This document shows, piece after piece, positions 9,383 through 19,822 of a DNA stretch of 64,000 nt. The translations under genes and the position numbers were made by a program. Within the stretch, counting starts at the first letter, position 1, and every line of letters starts with the position of its first letter. Source of the DNA: Rhizobium sp. BK399 (GTDB lineage: Bacteria; Pseudomonadota; Alphaproteobacteria; Rhizobiales; Rhizobiaceae); NCBI RefSeq assembly GCF_014194695.1, contig NZ_JACIAH010000005.1, positions 62,001 to 126,000 on the forward strand. The letters are read 5' to 3'. A model generated the notes under the pieces. The model was not told the origin of the DNA, ran no database searches, and saw nothing but the letters and a program-made list of their open reading frames with translations.

Positions 9383-11347
9383 TCAAGCACCAGCGTAGAG
9401 TCTCTCCAAGGTAGAACCGATCATCTCCAACCCAAGGCGAGAGCCGGGACGCGAGAGCGGCAAATGCCGTCCGGGCGTGCCGCCGGTCTTTCTATCGACG
9501 AAGAAGCACTCCGACTGACGCTTTGCCAGAAGCGTTACACGCTGAAGCTCCGCGTCAATCAACTTCGGGCTCTCCACATCGCTGGCTGCTGCCTGTTGGT
9601 CTCTGGCCATAACCCGTGCCCAATAGGTCGCGGCGAGAAAGATTGCCAGCGTTTGCCGAATATGTCCCGGCTTGGTGACAATCGACCAGGAGGTACCGAG
9701 AGGACGTGCCGCGGTGGCCACATCCCGGTATGCGGCGTCGAGCTTCTGCGAAAAGGCGATCAACGAGTCGGTCGCGTTCTTCGCACCAGCGGCAGAAAGA
9801 AGTTCTTCCAAAGCCGAGAACCACTTGCCAACTGCCATATCCAACGCTCCCCGCGTCCGCGACGGAAGGACGACAAACGCAACGAACGTGCCGGCAGCTG
9901 CGCCCAGCATGGTTTCCTCGATGCGCAACAACAGGAGATCGACTGTCAGCGATCCCATCATTCCATAGACGAGGCAGAGTGCGATCGACACGAAGAAGGT
10001 CATCGTCGCGTAGGATGTCTGCAAGAAGTAGAAGGCGAGGAAAATGGTGATCGTCGTGACGGCAAGCGCAGCCACCATATGCGCCGTGAGAACGGTTGCC
10101 AAGACCAGCCCCATGGCGATCCCGAGAAGCGTCCCAAGTGAACGCTGCAGCGCCTTCATAGCGGTATCACCACGGGAATTGGTATTCGTGAACACCAGGA
10201 ACGAGGCAAGCACCGCCCAGAACCAACGCTCTCGCGAAATCATAAGTCCGAATGTCATCGCGATCGCCGATGCCAGCGTTATCTGCAGCGCGGAGCGGAT
10301 CAGCGGATTATTGAGCGAAAAGTCGATCTTCGCAGGAGCGGCAATTTCATCTGTCACGGCAGCGACCTCGGCAAATCCTGTCGCATAGCCCCTTTCGATC
10401 GTCTCTGCGAGCACCGCTCTTGCCTCTCCCAGGCGGATCAAAGCCTGGCTTGTTTCTGCCTCTAATTCGTCCAGTGTTTCCAGCATTGCCGGCGGCGGAG
10501 AGCCGTCTATGATCGCGTGAACGAGAGGAAATGGCGGCAGGCTTTGCGAACTGAGCACGATGGCACTCTCGGCGGCAAGATGGGCGTCGAACAGGCGGAT
10601 CGCCAACACCGCCGCCGGCTCAGTGCCCTCGAAGACGCCCGCCGGCGGTCGTGGTATGAAACCCTCGGCCATCAACACGACTTCCTTCAGCCGCTCCTCC
10701 AGCTGCCTCAATTCCTGTGCATCCTTGTCCGCCATTCGCCCCACGGACGCGAGGGCAGCAATCTTGAACAAAATCTGGTTGATCCGGCCGCGCACGCTTT
10801 CCAGCGAGCGCAAGAGATCCCTACGCCAATCATCGGGAAGCACCAGAGAACGTACGGCATGCCCGATCAAAGCCGGAGCGACCGGCCCGATTGCAATCAG
10901 CGGAAGGTCTGCGATGTGCGGGCGGAAGTAGGCCCCGAGAAAATAGGAGGTGAAGGCAAACATGCCGATCGCATGCCCACGCGGCCCGAACACACGTCCG
11001 GCCGAGGCAAGAAAGATGATGAGCAGGAACGCTGCATCCGACACATAGCGGTTTGTTTCGAGGACCGCGGCGAGGCCGACGACACAGACGCTTGCCACGC
11101 AGCCCAATAAACGCGTGACGAGCTGGGAGGCACCGCCTTTGTCCTTTACCGCAACCCCGCCTTCGATCGAGAGGACAATGCCGAGACCGTAGGCCGCCGC
11201 CGGGAGCGGAACCAGCAGATGGTGGATTGCCAATAGCGCTCCAAACGAGAGAACCATCGCTAGCGTTACCCGCGACGCGATGCGCAGACGCGACAGCGCC
11301 GGGTCGTGCGCGAGCAACCAGTCACGGAAGTCAAAACCGGAAAGCAC
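9383..11347 (-). CDS. FUSC-family inner-membrane protein (aromatic-acid exporter AaeB-like)
   Basis: A 654-residue protein with two similar halves, each starting with a cluster of about five to six hydrophobic segments (residues ~25-160 and ~345-480) followed by a cytoplasmic helical domain. This is the FUSC/YccC/AaeB architecture linked with efflux of aromatic acids. A GTG start at 11347 has a GGGGA site upstream. No AaeA-like membrane-fusion partner is adjacent. Substrate unknown. Confidence 0.8.
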   Translation of the reverse strand: MLSGFDFRDWLLAHDPALSRLRIASRVTLAMVLSFGALLAIHHLLVPLPAAAYGLGIVLSIEGGVAVKDKGGASQLVTRLLGCVASVCVVGLAAVLETNRYVSDAAFLLIIFLASAGRVFGPRGHAIGMFAFTSYFLGAYFRPHIADLPLIAIGPVAPALIGHAVRSLVLPDDWRRDLLRSLESVRGRINQILFKIAALASVGRMADKDAQELRQLEERLKEVVLMAEGFIPRPPAGVFEGTEPAAVLAIRLFDAHLAAESAIVLSSQSLPPFPLVHAIIDGSPPPAMLETLDELEAETSQALIRLGEARAVLAETIERGYATGFAEVAAVTDEIAAPAKIDFSLNNPLIRSALQITLASAIAMTFGLMISRERWFWAVLASFLVFTNTNSRGDTAMKALQRSLGTLLGIAMGLVLATVLTAHMVAALAVTTITIFLAFYFLQTSYATMTFFVSIALCLVYGMMGSLTVDLLLLRIEETMLGAAAGTFVAFVVLPSRTRGALDMAVGKWFSALEELLSAAGAKNATDSLIAFSQKLDAAYRDVATAARPLGTSWSIVTKPGHIRQTLAIFLAATYWARVMARDQQAAASDVESPKLIDAELQRVTLLAKRQSECFFVDRKTGGTPGRHLPLSRPGSRLGLEMIGSTLERLYAGA

Positions 11348-11510
11348 GCATCCCCGCCCCTTGTTCGTGACGTCGAGCAGTCATTGATCGAGGGAAGCCT
11401 CGTATTCCTTCGCGGGACGGCCCGCCATCTCTCGCACAACCGCCATTCGGCAGGTGGAAACTAGCGCATTCGTCAGCCCGGGAAAGTGCCGTTCGGAGCC
11501 ATCCAAGCCA

Positions 11511-12041
11511 TCATTGTCCCTTGGCGATCTGCACCATGGTGTTTTTGAGCGAGTTCGGTGGTTGGCCCGGATCGCCTTCGGTGACGATGTCGTCGATGAC
11601 CGGCTTGCCGGCCTCCTCGAGCATCTCAAAGCGGACGGTCGTGATCGCCTGCTTGTCCGATCCGTCGTCCATGCAGGTCGCCTTCTTGAAGGTGACGACA
11701 ACTTCCGTTGCACTGTCGGCGGAGGGCTTTGGCGTGTAGGTCAGATCCTCAAGCGGACATGCATCCTCGCCATTGACGATCACATCGTAGTCGAACGGCG
11801 AGACACCGTCCTCGTCGGCAGCCGGGTTCTGAATGGCCGCCTGGTATTTCGTCACGAAGTCTTTGCTGTAGAGCCGCGAAAGCCTGCTTGGATCGAAGAT
11901 GTCGATCCAGTCGCTGTCTGCGCCAGACCAGTTCTTGATGGTCGCGTCCATGATCTCTTTCACAGGCGCCGTAACGTCGGCGGCGAACATCGGCGAGGCT
12001 GAACCGAGCAGGACCGCTAAGGCAAGGGAAGTCTTCTTCAT
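11511..12041 (-). CDS. Secreted protein of unknown function (DUF3828-like)
   Basis: A 176-residue product with a signal peptide of about 20 residues ([12 protein letters not shown]...MFA-AD). The mature part contains a central block with [16 protein letters not shown] and two cysteines that could form a disulfide. The fold resembles DUF3828-type periplasmic proteins, but this is a weak impression. The frame extends upstream to 12155, yet the signal peptide argues for the ATG at 12041. It is divergent from icd. Confidence 0.7.
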   Translation of the reverse strand: MKKTSLALAVLLGSASPMFAADVTAPVKEIMDATIKNWSGADSDWIDIFDPSRLSRLYSKDFVTKYQAAIQNPAADEDGVSPFDYDVIVNGEDACPLEDLTYTPKPSADSATEVVVTFKKATCMDDGSDKQAITTVRFEMLEEAGKPVIDDIVTEGDPGQPPNSLKNTMVQIAKGQ

Positions 12042-12227
12042 GACGAGCATCCGGGCAATGGTTTTGCGCCGGAGACTAGCCATTTTCCTCCGCTTGGCAA
12101 TGGCCGCAAAAACACCGTCCCCTTCTGCTTCCGGCTTTGCACTCCCGGCCCACAATGCTATAGCGCTCGGGATTTCATATCACCCACCCGGGACGCCCGT
12201 CCCTCCAAGCTTAAACGAGGCAGATAC

Positions 12228-13439
12228 ATGAAGAAGATCAAGGTCGCCAATCCCGTCGCCGATCTCGACGGCGATGAAATGACTCGCATCATTTGGCAGC
12301 TCATCAAGGATAAGCTGATCCATCCGTATCTCGACCTCGAAATCGACTATTTCGACCTCTCCGTCGAAAACCGCGACGCCACCAACGACCAGGTGACGAT
12401 CGACGCCGCCAACGCCATCAAGAAGCACGGCGTCGGCATCAAGTGCGCGACGATCACGCCTGACGAAGACCGCGTCAAGGAATTCAACCTCAAGCAGATG
12501 TGGAAGAGCCCGAACGGCACGATCCGCAACATCCTCGGCGGCGTTATCTTCCGCGAGCCGATCATCTGCCAGAACGTTCCACGCCTCGTTCCCGGCTGGA
12601 CCAAGCCGATCGTTGTCGGCCGTCACGCCTTCGGCGACCAGTACCGCGCCACCGACTTCAAGTTCCCGGGCAAGGGCAAGCTAACCATCAAGTTCGTCGG
12701 TGAAGACGGCCAGGTCATCGAAAAGGAAGTCTTCGACGCTCCCGGCGCCGGCGTGGCGATGGCCATGTACAACCTCGACGAGTCGATCCGCGAATTCGCC
12801 CGTGCCTCGATGATGTACGGCCTGATGCGCAAATGGCCGGTCTACCTGTCGACCAAGAACACCATTCTCAAGGCCTATGACGGCCGCTTCAAGGACATCT
12901 TCGAAGAAGTCTACCAGACCGAATTCAAGGCGAAGTTCGACGAAATCGGCATCACCTACGAGCACCGCCTGATCGACGACATGGTTGCTTCGGCTCTGAA
13001 GTGGTCTGGTGGCTACGTCTGGGCCTGCAAGAACTACGACGGCGACGTCCAGTCCGACACGGTTGCCCAGGGCTTCGGCTCACTCGGCCTGATGACCTCC
13101 GTCCTGCTCACGCCCGATGGCAAGACCGTCGAAGCTGAAGCTGCGCACGGCACGGTTACGCGTCACTACCGCCAGCATCAGAAGGGCCAGGAAACCTCGA
13201 CGAACTCGATCGCCTCGATCTTCGCCTGGACCCGCGGCCTCGCGCATCGCGCCAAGCTGGACGACAACGCCGAACTCGCGAAGTTTGCAGCGACGCTCGA
13301 AAAGGTCTGCGTCGACACCGTCGAAGCCGGCTTCATGACCAAGGACCTGGCGCTGCTCATCGGTCCCGATCAGCCGTGGCTCTCCACCACCGCCTTCCTC
13401 GACAAGATCGACGAAAACCTGCAGAAGGCGATGGCATAA
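12228..13439 (+). CDS. icd: NADP-dependent isocitrate dehydrogenase
   Basis: TCA-cycle oxidative decarboxylation of isocitrate to 2-oxoglutarate with NADPH production. The 403-residue homodimeric type resembles the eukaryotic/rhizobial class rather than the E. coli class: it begins [20 protein letters not shown], with substrate-binding SPNGTIRN and a [10 protein letters not shown] metal-site region. A GAGGCAG ribosome site precedes the ATG, and a strong terminator follows. Confidence 0.97.
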   Translation: MKKIKVANPVADLDGDEMTRIIWQLIKDKLIHPYLDLEIDYFDLSVENRDATNDQVTIDAANAIKKHGVGIKCATITPDEDRVKEFNLKQMWKSPNGTIRNILGGVIFREPIICQNVPRLVPGWTKPIVVGRHAFGDQYRATDFKFPGKGKLTIKFVGEDGQVIEKEVFDAPGAGVAMAMYNLDESIREFARASMMYGLMRKWPVYLSTKNTILKAYDGRFKDIFEEVYQTEFKAKFDEIGITYEHRLIDDMVASALKWSGGYVWACKNYDGDVQSDTVAQGFGSLGLMTSVLLTPDGKTVEAEAAHGTVTRHYRQHQKGQETSTNSIASIFAWTRGLAHRAKLDDNAELAKFAATLEKVCVDTVEAGFMTKDLALLIGPDQPWLSTTAFLDKIDENLQKAMA

Positions 13440-13462
13440 GCCAGACGCAAATATCAGAATGG

Positions 13463-13488
13463 ACGGCGGGGATTTCCCCGCCGTTTTC
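13463..13488 (+). terminator. Intrinsic terminator of icd
   Basis: Perfect 9-bp stem ACGGCGGGG/CCCCGCCGT with a 4-nt loop, then TTTCGTTT. Confidence 0.85.
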
Positions 13489-13521
13489 GTTTCAGGACTA
13501 GACAATCAGGGAACAACTGGA

Positions 13522-13968
13522 ATGACCGCGACTATCAGACCACTTCAGCCTTCCGAGCGCGCGGCATGGGAACCGCTGTGGCTTGCCTACCAGCGCTTCT
13601 ATGAAGTCGTCATTCCCGACGAGACGACCGACCTGACATGGAGCCGGTTCCACGACCCCGCCGAGGGCATGCATGCGCTCGGCGCATTCGATCCCGAGGG
13701 AAAACTTGTCGGCATCGTCCATGCCATCTTCCATCGCTCGACCTGGTTGCCGAAATGGACGTGCTATCTTCAGGACCTCTACGTGGAAGGCAACCAACGC
13801 GGGCTGGGCACCGGTGCTGCCCTGATCGATGCGGTCGCCGACCTTGCGCGGGAAAATGGCGCCGGACGGCTCTACTGGATGACCCACGAAACCAACGCCA
13901 CCGCCCGAAAGCTGTACGACCGGATCGCTGCGCGCTCAGGCTTCATCCAGTATCGCAAGGCGCTTTGA
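13522..13968 (+). CDS. GNAT-family N-acetyltransferase
   Basis: A 148-residue GNAT-fold acyl-CoA transferase. The acetyl-CoA loop region is NQRGLGTGAALIDA, preceded by YLQDLYVE, and the end has the usual ARKLYDRIAAR block. An upstream in-frame extension to 13459 overlaps the icd terminator; the ATG at 13522 matches the domain start and is chosen. The acceptor substrate is not predictable. Confidence 0.85.
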   Translation: MTATIRPLQPSERAAWEPLWLAYQRFYEVVIPDETTDLTWSRFHDPAEGMHALGAFDPEGKLVGIVHAIFHRSTWLPKWTCYLQDLYVEGNQRGLGTGAALIDAVADLARENGAGRLYWMTHETNATARKLYDRIAARSGFIQYRKAL

Positions 13969-14068
13969 TCGAACACGCGGACTTTGCTTCAACCGGTGCT
14001 GTCCTATTTCCCGGCAGTGAATAGGTCCGTCGAGGGGTAACGACGAAACCGAACAGGAGGAGGAATGA

Positions 14069-14689
14069 ATGGCTGAGGAACTGATACTCTACACGAACCC
14101 CATGTCGCGCGGCCGGATCGCCCGCTGGATACTGGAGGAGACCGGCGCTCCCTATGAGGCCAAGATCATCGGTTTCGACGGCGGAATGAAGTCGCCGGAA
14201 TATCTCGCCATCAACCCGATGGGAAAAGTGCCCGCGATCCGCCACGGCAAGACCGTTGTCACCGAATGCGCCGCGATCTGCGCCTATCTCGCCGACACCT
14301 TCCCGGACGCGGAGCTTGCCCCGAAACCGGATGAGCGCGGCAACTACTATCGCTGGATGTTCTTTGCAGCCGGGCCGCTCGAAGCCGCAGCGACCAACAA
14401 GGCGCTGGGCTTCGATACGCCCACCGACAAGAGCCGCATGGCGGGTTACGGCAGCTTCTCGGATGTCATGAACACGTTGGAGAAGGCCGTCGGTGCCTCG
14501 ACCTACATAGCAGGCAATCGCTTCACTGCGGCCGACGTCTATGTCGGCTCGCATATCGGCTGGGGCATGAGCTTCGGCACGATCGAGAAGCGCCAGGCTT
14601 TCGTCGATTACTTCGGCCGCCTGATGGAACGTCCCGGCTTCAAGCGGGCGTCCGAAATAGACGACGCTTCCATGAAGGCAGCCGAATAG
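14069..14689 (+). CDS. Glutathione S-transferase family protein
   Basis: A 206-residue cytosolic GST: an N-terminal thioredoxin-like domain (LYTNPMSRGRIARWIL, then NPMGKVPAI with the cis-proline and TECAAICAYLAD glutathione-contact region) and an all-helical C-terminal half. Ser/Arg in the MSRGR motif could serve as the thiolate-stabilising residues. AGGAGGAATGA precedes the ATG. It converges with the AraC gene, leaving a single base between stops. Confidence 0.88.
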   Translation: MAEELILYTNPMSRGRIARWILEETGAPYEAKIIGFDGGMKSPEYLAINPMGKVPAIRHGKTVVTECAAICAYLADTFPDAELAPKPDERGNYYRWMFFAAGPLEAAATNKALGFDTPTDKSRMAGYGSFSDVMNTLEKAVGASTYIAGNRFTAADVYVGSHIGWGMSFGTIEKRQAFVDYFGRLMERPGFKRASEIDDASMKAAE

Positions 14690-14690
14690 G

Positions 14691-15542
14691 CTAGCCAAGC
14701 GGCATGTAGATGTCGGTCAGAAGCTCGGTCGGCGGTACATCGCGAGGGTTGTTCAGGTATTCCTCGAACATGAGACTGTCGCGCAACTGCCGGCCGGAAA
14801 CAGGCAACCACTCCGCATAGAGCCACTGGTAGGCCTTGTGCATGTCGGCATAAGGCCCCTTGTGACGCAGGACGGCATACTCGCCGCCATCAAGCATCTG
14901 GGCCTGCAGCGGCGGCGCAATGGCAACATCACCGTCAGTGCTCACACACGCGATGGAGCGCAGCTTGTCGGCGGGCACGATGTCGGGATCGTCGAAGTAC
15001 ACACCGATCATCCGCATCGTTGGCTTGGCAAATCCGCGGACATGCAGGGTGCCGAACAGTGTCTCGAAGGCCTGGCCGATCTGCATGTAGGAGCCGAGGT
15101 GCGGTACGCCAATCAATTGAATTGGCTCAATCTTGCGTATGGTAACATCAAACATCGCTGTGATCTTTCCGTTAGGTGAAGGTTCAAACGCTGTGTGACT
15201 ACCCTTCTTCCGGTATTGCGCCGGCGGCATGCCGTAGACCGACTTGAAAATGCGGTTGAATGACTGGAGGTTGGGATAGCCTGATCGCTTTGCAATTTCC
15301 CCAACTGAAAGATGCGTACCGACGATATCGCCCGCAGCACGATGCAGCCGCAACCGCTTTACGGTCGCGGCAAGTGTCTCACCATGAATGGCTCGGTAGA
15401 CCCGATGCCAGTGATAGCTCGACATGCAGGCGATCTCTGCAAGCTTGTCCATATCCAGATCCTCGTCGAGGTGATTGTGGATATGGGCGGATACCCGGCG
15501 AAGCCGAGCTTCATAGAGCGTCCATGCCGTTGCGCCATTCAT
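14691..15542 (-). CDS. AraC-family regulator with GyrI-like effector domain
   Basis: A 283-residue regulator. Two helix-turn-helix motifs of the AraC DNA-binding domain lie at the N-terminus (DEDLDMDKLAEIACMSSYHW and the FNRIFKSVYGMPPAQYRK box). A GyrI/SbmC/Rob-like small-molecule-binding domain fills residues ~125-283. A longer frame to 15641 exists, but the ATG at 15542 has AGAGG upstream. The DNA-binding-first layout is as in Rob and MarA-fused regulators, which respond to toxic hydrophobic compounds; the adjacent GST may be functionally related. Confidence 0.87.
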   Translation of the reverse strand: MNGATAWTLYEARLRRVSAHIHNHLDEDLDMDKLAEIACMSSYHWHRVYRAIHGETLAATVKRLRLHRAAGDIVGTHLSVGEIAKRSGYPNLQSFNRIFKSVYGMPPAQYRKKGSHTAFEPSPNGKITAMFDVTIRKIEPIQLIGVPHLGSYMQIGQAFETLFGTLHVRGFAKPTMRMIGVYFDDPDIVPADKLRSIACVSTDGDVAIAPPLQAQMLDGGEYAVLRHKGPYADMHKAYQWLYAEWLPVSGRQLRDSLMFEEYLNNPRDVPPTELLTDIYMPLG

Positions 15543-15627
15543 GTCAGAACCTCTTGCAAACCGATCGGCCAACAGAACCATAGCGTGATTTGACAAATCC
15601 TGCGGACTTCGACGACTACGCAAAGAA

Positions 15628-15650
15628 AAAGGCGGGATCACCCCGCCTTT
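15628..15650 (-). terminator. Intrinsic terminator of alaS
   Basis: Stem AAAGGCGGG/CCCGCCTTT with a 5-nt loop, followed on the minus strand by TTTTTCTTTG. It lies immediately after the alaS stop. Confidence 0.85.
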
Positions 15651-15676
15651 CTAAAAATCGATGTAGTTCAGTACGC

Positions 15677-18337
15677 TCAGCTTGCCAGCGCGAGCGCCAC
15701 GGCTTCGATCGCCTCATCGGCCTTCGCACCGTCGGGACCACCGGCCTGGGCCATGTCGGGACGACCGCCGCCGCCCTTTCCGCCCAATGCCGCCGACGCG
15801 ACGCGGACGAGATCGACAGCGCTGAAACGGCCAGTCAGGTCAGGAGTGACGGCGACAACGGCGCTTGCCTTGCCATCGTCGGATACGCCGATCAGAGCAA
15901 CGACGCCGGAGCCGAGACTTGCCTTGCCGTCGTCGGCGAGACCCTTGAGATCCTTCGGATCCACGCCCGAGATCGCCTTGCCGAGGAATTTCACGCCGCC
16001 GACTTCGCGCACAGCATCATCGGCGCCGCCCTGCCCGCCGCCCATAGCGAGCTTGCGCTTGGCGTCCGCCAATTCCTTTTCGAGCTTGCGGCGCTCGTCC
16101 ATCAGCGCCTCGACGCGCGACAGCACCTCGCCCGGCTGGACCTTGAGCGCGCCGGCAAGCGCCTTCACGCGCTCGTCCTGCTCGGCAAGATAGGCACGCG
16201 CCGGCTCGCCGGTCACCGCTTCGAGGCGGCGCACGCCGGAGCTCACCGCGCTGTCGCCGAGAATGCGCACGAGGCCGATGTCACCGGTCGCCGACACATG
16301 CGTACCGCCGCAGAGCTCGACCGAGTAGGCCTTGCCCGCCTTGGCGCCATGCAGCCCGCGGCCCATCGAGACCACGCGCACTTCCTCGCCGTACTTCTCG
16401 CCGAACAGCGCCATCGCACCTTCAGCGATCGCGTCGTCGACGCTCATCAGGCGCGTCGTGACAGGCGAATTCTGCAGGATGATCTCGTTGGCCATATCCT
16501 CGACGCGCTTCAGCTCTTCCGCCGTCATCGGCTTCGGATGCGAGACGTCGAAACGCAGGCGCTCCGGCGCAACCAGCGAGCCCTTCTGCGCCACGTGCGT
16601 GCCGAGAACCTCGCGCAGCGCTTCATGCAGCAGGTGGGTCGCCGAGTGGTTGGCGCGGATGCGCGAACGACGGGCGTGATCGACGGTCATGGCAACCGCG
16701 TCGCCGGCCTTGACGCTGCCCTCGACCACGGTACCGGTGTGGACGAAAAGCCCCTCGCCGCGCTTCTGCGTGTCAGAGATTTCGATCTTCGCGGTGTCGG
16801 AGGAGATGATCCCAGTATCGCCAATCTGGCCACCGGATTCACCGTAGAACGGCGTCTGGTTGACGACGATCTGCACCTTGTCGCCCTTGGCGGCCGCGTC
16901 GACGGTAACACCGTCCTTGACGATCGCCTGTACCACGCCTTCGGCCGTCTCGGTGTCATAGCCGAGGAATTCGGTTGCGCCGTGCTTGTCGCGCAGCTCG
17001 AACCAGATGGTTTCCGTGGCCTTGTCGCCGGAGCCGGCCCAGTGCGAACGGGCCTCCGCCTTCTGCCGCTCCATCGCATCGGTGAAGCCGGCGAGATCGA
17101 CGCTGATTTCGCGGGCGCGCAGCGCGTCCTGCGTCAGGTCGAGCGGGAAGCCATATGTGTCGTAGAGCTTGAAGGCGGTATCGCCGTCCAACATGTCGCC
17201 CTTGCCGAGCGTTGTCGTCGCGTCGGAGAGCAGCGACAGGCCGCGCTTCAGCGTCGTGCGGAACTTGGTTTCCTCAAGCTTCAGCGTCTCGGTGATCAGC
17301 GCTTCGGCGCGCACCAGCTCCGGATAGGCACGGCCCATCTGCTGGATCAGCGCTGGCAGGAGTTTCCACATCAGCGGCTCGCGGGCGCCGAGCAGTTCGG
17401 CATGACGCATGGCGCGGCGCATGATGCGACGCAGAACGTAACCGCGGCCTTCGGCCGACGGCAGAACGCCGTCCGCGATCAGGAAGGCCGACGAGCGCAG
17501 ATGGTCGGCTATGACCCGGTGGCTGGCGCGCTGCTCACCTTCGGCCTTGACGCCGGTTGCCTCTTCCGAGGCCTCGATCAGGGCGCGGAAAAGATCGATA
17601 TCGTAGTTGTCGTGCTTGCCCTGCAGGACAGCCGCAACGCGCTCGAGACCCATCCCGGTGTCGATCGACGGACGCGGCAGGTCGACGCGCTCTTCCTTGG
17701 TGACCTGCTCGTACTGCATGAAAACGAGGTTCCAGATCTCGATGAAGCGGTCACCATCTTCCTCCGGCGAGCCGGGAGGACCGCCCCAGATATGATCGCC
17801 GTGGTCATAGAAGATTTCTGAGCATGGCCCGCACGGGCCGGTATCGCCCATCGCCCAGAAATTGTCGCTGGTCGGGATGCGGATGATCTTGTCGTCGGAC
17901 AGGCCGGCGATCTTCTTCCAGAGATTAAAGGCTTCGTCGTCGGTGTGATAGACGGTCACCAGCAGGCGCTTGGCGTCGATGGCGAATTCCTTGGTGATCA
18001 GGTTCCAGGCAAGTTCGATTGCCCGCTCCTTGAAGTAATCGCCGAAGGAGAAGTTCCCAAGCATCTCGAAGAAGGTGTGATGGCGTGCAGTGTAGCCGAC
18101 GTTATCAAGGTCGTTATGCTTGCCGCCGGCGCGGACGCACTTTTGCGCAGTCGAGGCGGTTTTGTACGGCCGCTGCTCCAAGCCGGTAAAAACGTTCTTG
18201 AACTGCACCATGCCGGCATTGGTGAACATCAGCGTCGGATCGTTTCGCGGCACCAATGGGCTCGACGGAACGATTTCGTGGCCGTTCTTCTTGAAGTAGT
18301 CGAGGAAGGTCGACCGGATATCATTCACACCGCTCAT
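15677..18337 (-). CDS. alaS: Alanyl-tRNA synthetase
   Basis: Charges tRNA-Ala. At 886 residues it is full length: a class II catalytic domain ([12 protein letters not shown] motif), a tRNA-recognition helical region, an editing domain with [11 protein letters not shown] and the zinc-binding [13 protein letters not shown], and the C-terminal DHHA1 domain ending [16 protein letters not shown]. It lies downstream of recA on the same strand, but a strong terminator separates them. Confidence 0.98.
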   Translation of the reverse strand: MSGVNDIRSTFLDYFKKNGHEIVPSSPLVPRNDPTLMFTNAGMVQFKNVFTGLEQRPYKTASTAQKCVRAGGKHNDLDNVGYTARHHTFFEMLGNFSFGDYFKERAIELAWNLITKEFAIDAKRLLVTVYHTDDEAFNLWKKIAGLSDDKIIRIPTSDNFWAMGDTGPCGPCSEIFYDHGDHIWGGPPGSPEEDGDRFIEIWNLVFMQYEQVTKEERVDLPRPSIDTGMGLERVAAVLQGKHDNYDIDLFRALIEASEEATGVKAEGEQRASHRVIADHLRSSAFLIADGVLPSAEGRGYVLRRIMRRAMRHAELLGAREPLMWKLLPALIQQMGRAYPELVRAEALITETLKLEETKFRTTLKRGLSLLSDATTTLGKGDMLDGDTAFKLYDTYGFPLDLTQDALRAREISVDLAGFTDAMERQKAEARSHWAGSGDKATETIWFELRDKHGATEFLGYDTETAEGVVQAIVKDGVTVDAAAKGDKVQIVVNQTPFYGESGGQIGDTGIISSDTAKIEISDTQKRGEGLFVHTGTVVEGSVKAGDAVAMTVDHARRSRIRANHSATHLLHEALREVLGTHVAQKGSLVAPERLRFDVSHPKPMTAEELKRVEDMANEIILQNSPVTTRLMSVDDAIAEGAMALFGEKYGEEVRVVSMGRGLHGAKAGKAYSVELCGGTHVSATGDIGLVRILGDSAVSSGVRRLEAVTGEPARAYLAEQDERVKALAGALKVQPGEVLSRVEALMDERRKLEKELADAKRKLAMGGGQGGADDAVREVGGVKFLGKAISGVDPKDLKGLADDGKASLGSGVVALIGVSDDGKASAVVAVTPDLTGRFSAVDLVRVASAALGGKGGGGRPDMAQAGGPDGAKADEAIEAVALALAS

Positions 18338-18426
18338 GCTATGCCCTTCAATGCTGCCGGGAGGCAGGTCAAAACTTAAATCCAGTGGCTTTTATCGCTC
18401 GCCTTAACCACTGTCCAGCAGACAAA

Positions 18427-18468
18427 CAAAACCGGCCGCATTCTCATCGAGGAATGCGGCCGGTTTTG
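18427..18468 (-). terminator. Intrinsic terminator of recA
   Basis: Long perfect inverted repeat, CAAAACCGGCCGCATTC paired with GAATGCGGCCGGTTTTG across an 8-nt loop. It lies just after the recA stop on the minus strand, and the T-run is built into the stem base. Confidence 0.85.
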
Positions 18469-18493
18469 AACTTCTGGCAACCGTCAAGCAGAA

Positions 18494-19582
18494 TTAGCCG
18501 TCTGCAGCCTCGTCACCGTCATTTGCATCAGGCCCACCATTCTGCAGGAAGCGGTCGGCAATCAAACCGGCATTCTGACGAAGCGCGGTCTCGATCTCGC
18601 GCAGGAGATCCGGATTGTCGCGCAGGAAGAGCTTCGCATTTTCGCGGCCCTGGCCGAGACGCTGACTATTGTAGGAGAACCAGGCGCCCGACTTCTCGAC
18701 GATACCCGCCTTGACACCGAGGTCTACGAGCTCGCCGGTCTTCGAAACACCCTCACCATACATGATGTCGAATTCGACCTGCTTGAAGGGAGGCGCCATC
18801 TTGTTCTTGACGACCTTGACGCGGGTCTGGTTGCCAATCACCTCTTCGCGCTCCTTGACCGCGCCAATGCGGCGGATGTCGAGGCGAACGGACGCATAGA
18901 ACTTCAGCGCGTTACCGCCAGTCGTCGTTTCCGGCGAGCCGAACATGACGCCGATCTTCATGCGGATCTGGTTGATAAAGATAACCATGGTGTTCGACTT
19001 CGAGATCGAAGCCGTCAGCTTGCGCAGTGCCTGGCTCATCAGACGAGCCTGGAGGCCCGGCAGATTATCGCCCATCTCGCCTTCGATTTCCGCCCGCGGC
19101 GTCAGCGCGGCGACGGAGTCGACGACGAGAACGTCGACGGCACCAGAGCGGACCAGAGTGTCGGTGATCTCGAGCGCCTGTTCGCCCGTATCCGGCTGCG
19201 AAATAAGGAGGTTCTGCAGATCGACGCCGAGCTTGCGGGCGTAGACCGGATCAAGAGCGTGCTCTGCATCGACAAAGGCGCAGATGCCGCCCTTCTTCTG
19301 CGATTCCGCAATCGTCTGCAGCGCCAGCGTCGTCTTACCCGAACTCTCGGGTCCGTAAATTTCAATGATACGACCCTTCGGAAGGCCGCCGATGCCGAGC
19401 GCGATATCCAACCCGAGAGAACCCGTCGAAACCGTTTCGATCTCGACGACATTCTCGTTCGAGCCGAGCTTCATGATTGAGCCCTTGCCGAACGACCGCT
19501 CGATCTGTGAGAGTGCCGCTTCAAGTGCCTTGCTTTTGTCCACCGATTTGTCCTCTACAAGCCGCAATGTATTCTGTGACAT
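18494..19582 (-). CDS. recA: Recombinase RecA
   Basis: DNA-strand-exchange protein and LexA co-protease. Its 362 residues include Walker A GPESSGKT (77-84), [20 protein letters not shown] (loop 2 region), and an acidic C-terminus rich in D/N/E. The ATG at 19582 matches the conserved [10 protein letters not shown] start, although the frame is open to 19678. An SOS operator lies 70-85 bp upstream. Confidence 0.98.
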   Translation of the reverse strand: MSQNTLRLVEDKSVDKSKALEAALSQIERSFGKGSIMKLGSNENVVEIETVSTGSLGLDIALGIGGLPKGRIIEIYGPESSGKTTLALQTIAESQKKGGICAFVDAEHALDPVYARKLGVDLQNLLISQPDTGEQALEITDTLVRSGAVDVLVVDSVAALTPRAEIEGEMGDNLPGLQARLMSQALRKLTASISKSNTMVIFINQIRMKIGVMFGSPETTTGGNALKFYASVRLDIRRIGAVKEREEVIGNQTRVKVVKNKMAPPFKQVEFDIMYGEGVSKTGELVDLGVKAGIVEKSGAWFSYNSQRLGQGRENAKLFLRDNPDLLREIETALRQNAGLIADRFLQNGGPDANDGDEAADG

Positions 19583-19650
19583 TCGATCCACCTTTAGGTT
19601 ATTGAAGCCGCTCAAGCAATGTCGCCGCCAATGCGGATTTTGTACCGCAT

Positions 19651-19667
19651 TTGTTCTCATTGCGCAA
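19651..19667. promoter_or_regulatory. SOS box (LexA operator) of recA
   Basis: The palindrome TTG-N11-CAA, the LexA operator form described for Rhizobium recA, lies about 70 bp upstream of the recA ATG. An overlapping GTAC-N7-GTTC at 19642-19656 resembles the general alphaproteobacterial GTTC-N7-GTTC box with one mismatch. This implies DNA-damage induction of recA. Confidence 0.72.
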
Positions 19668-19822
19668 GCCGCCTTCAAATGACTGAAAGAAAAAGGTAAA
19701 ACGGCCTGTGTTCTGCATTTGTTTTAGTGATGGAAAGCAACAGCTTAGAGATAGGGCGCTGCCGGCCAGCCGGGTAGCGGCAGCGGGACGATTCGCATCT
19801 TCCGACCTTGCGGGACGATGAG

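Noticed and set aside
15590..17821. 743-residue open frame on the plus strand
   Set aside because: Antisense to alaS, with Arg/Leu/Asp-rich composition typical of the complementary frame of GC-rich codons; no domain visible.
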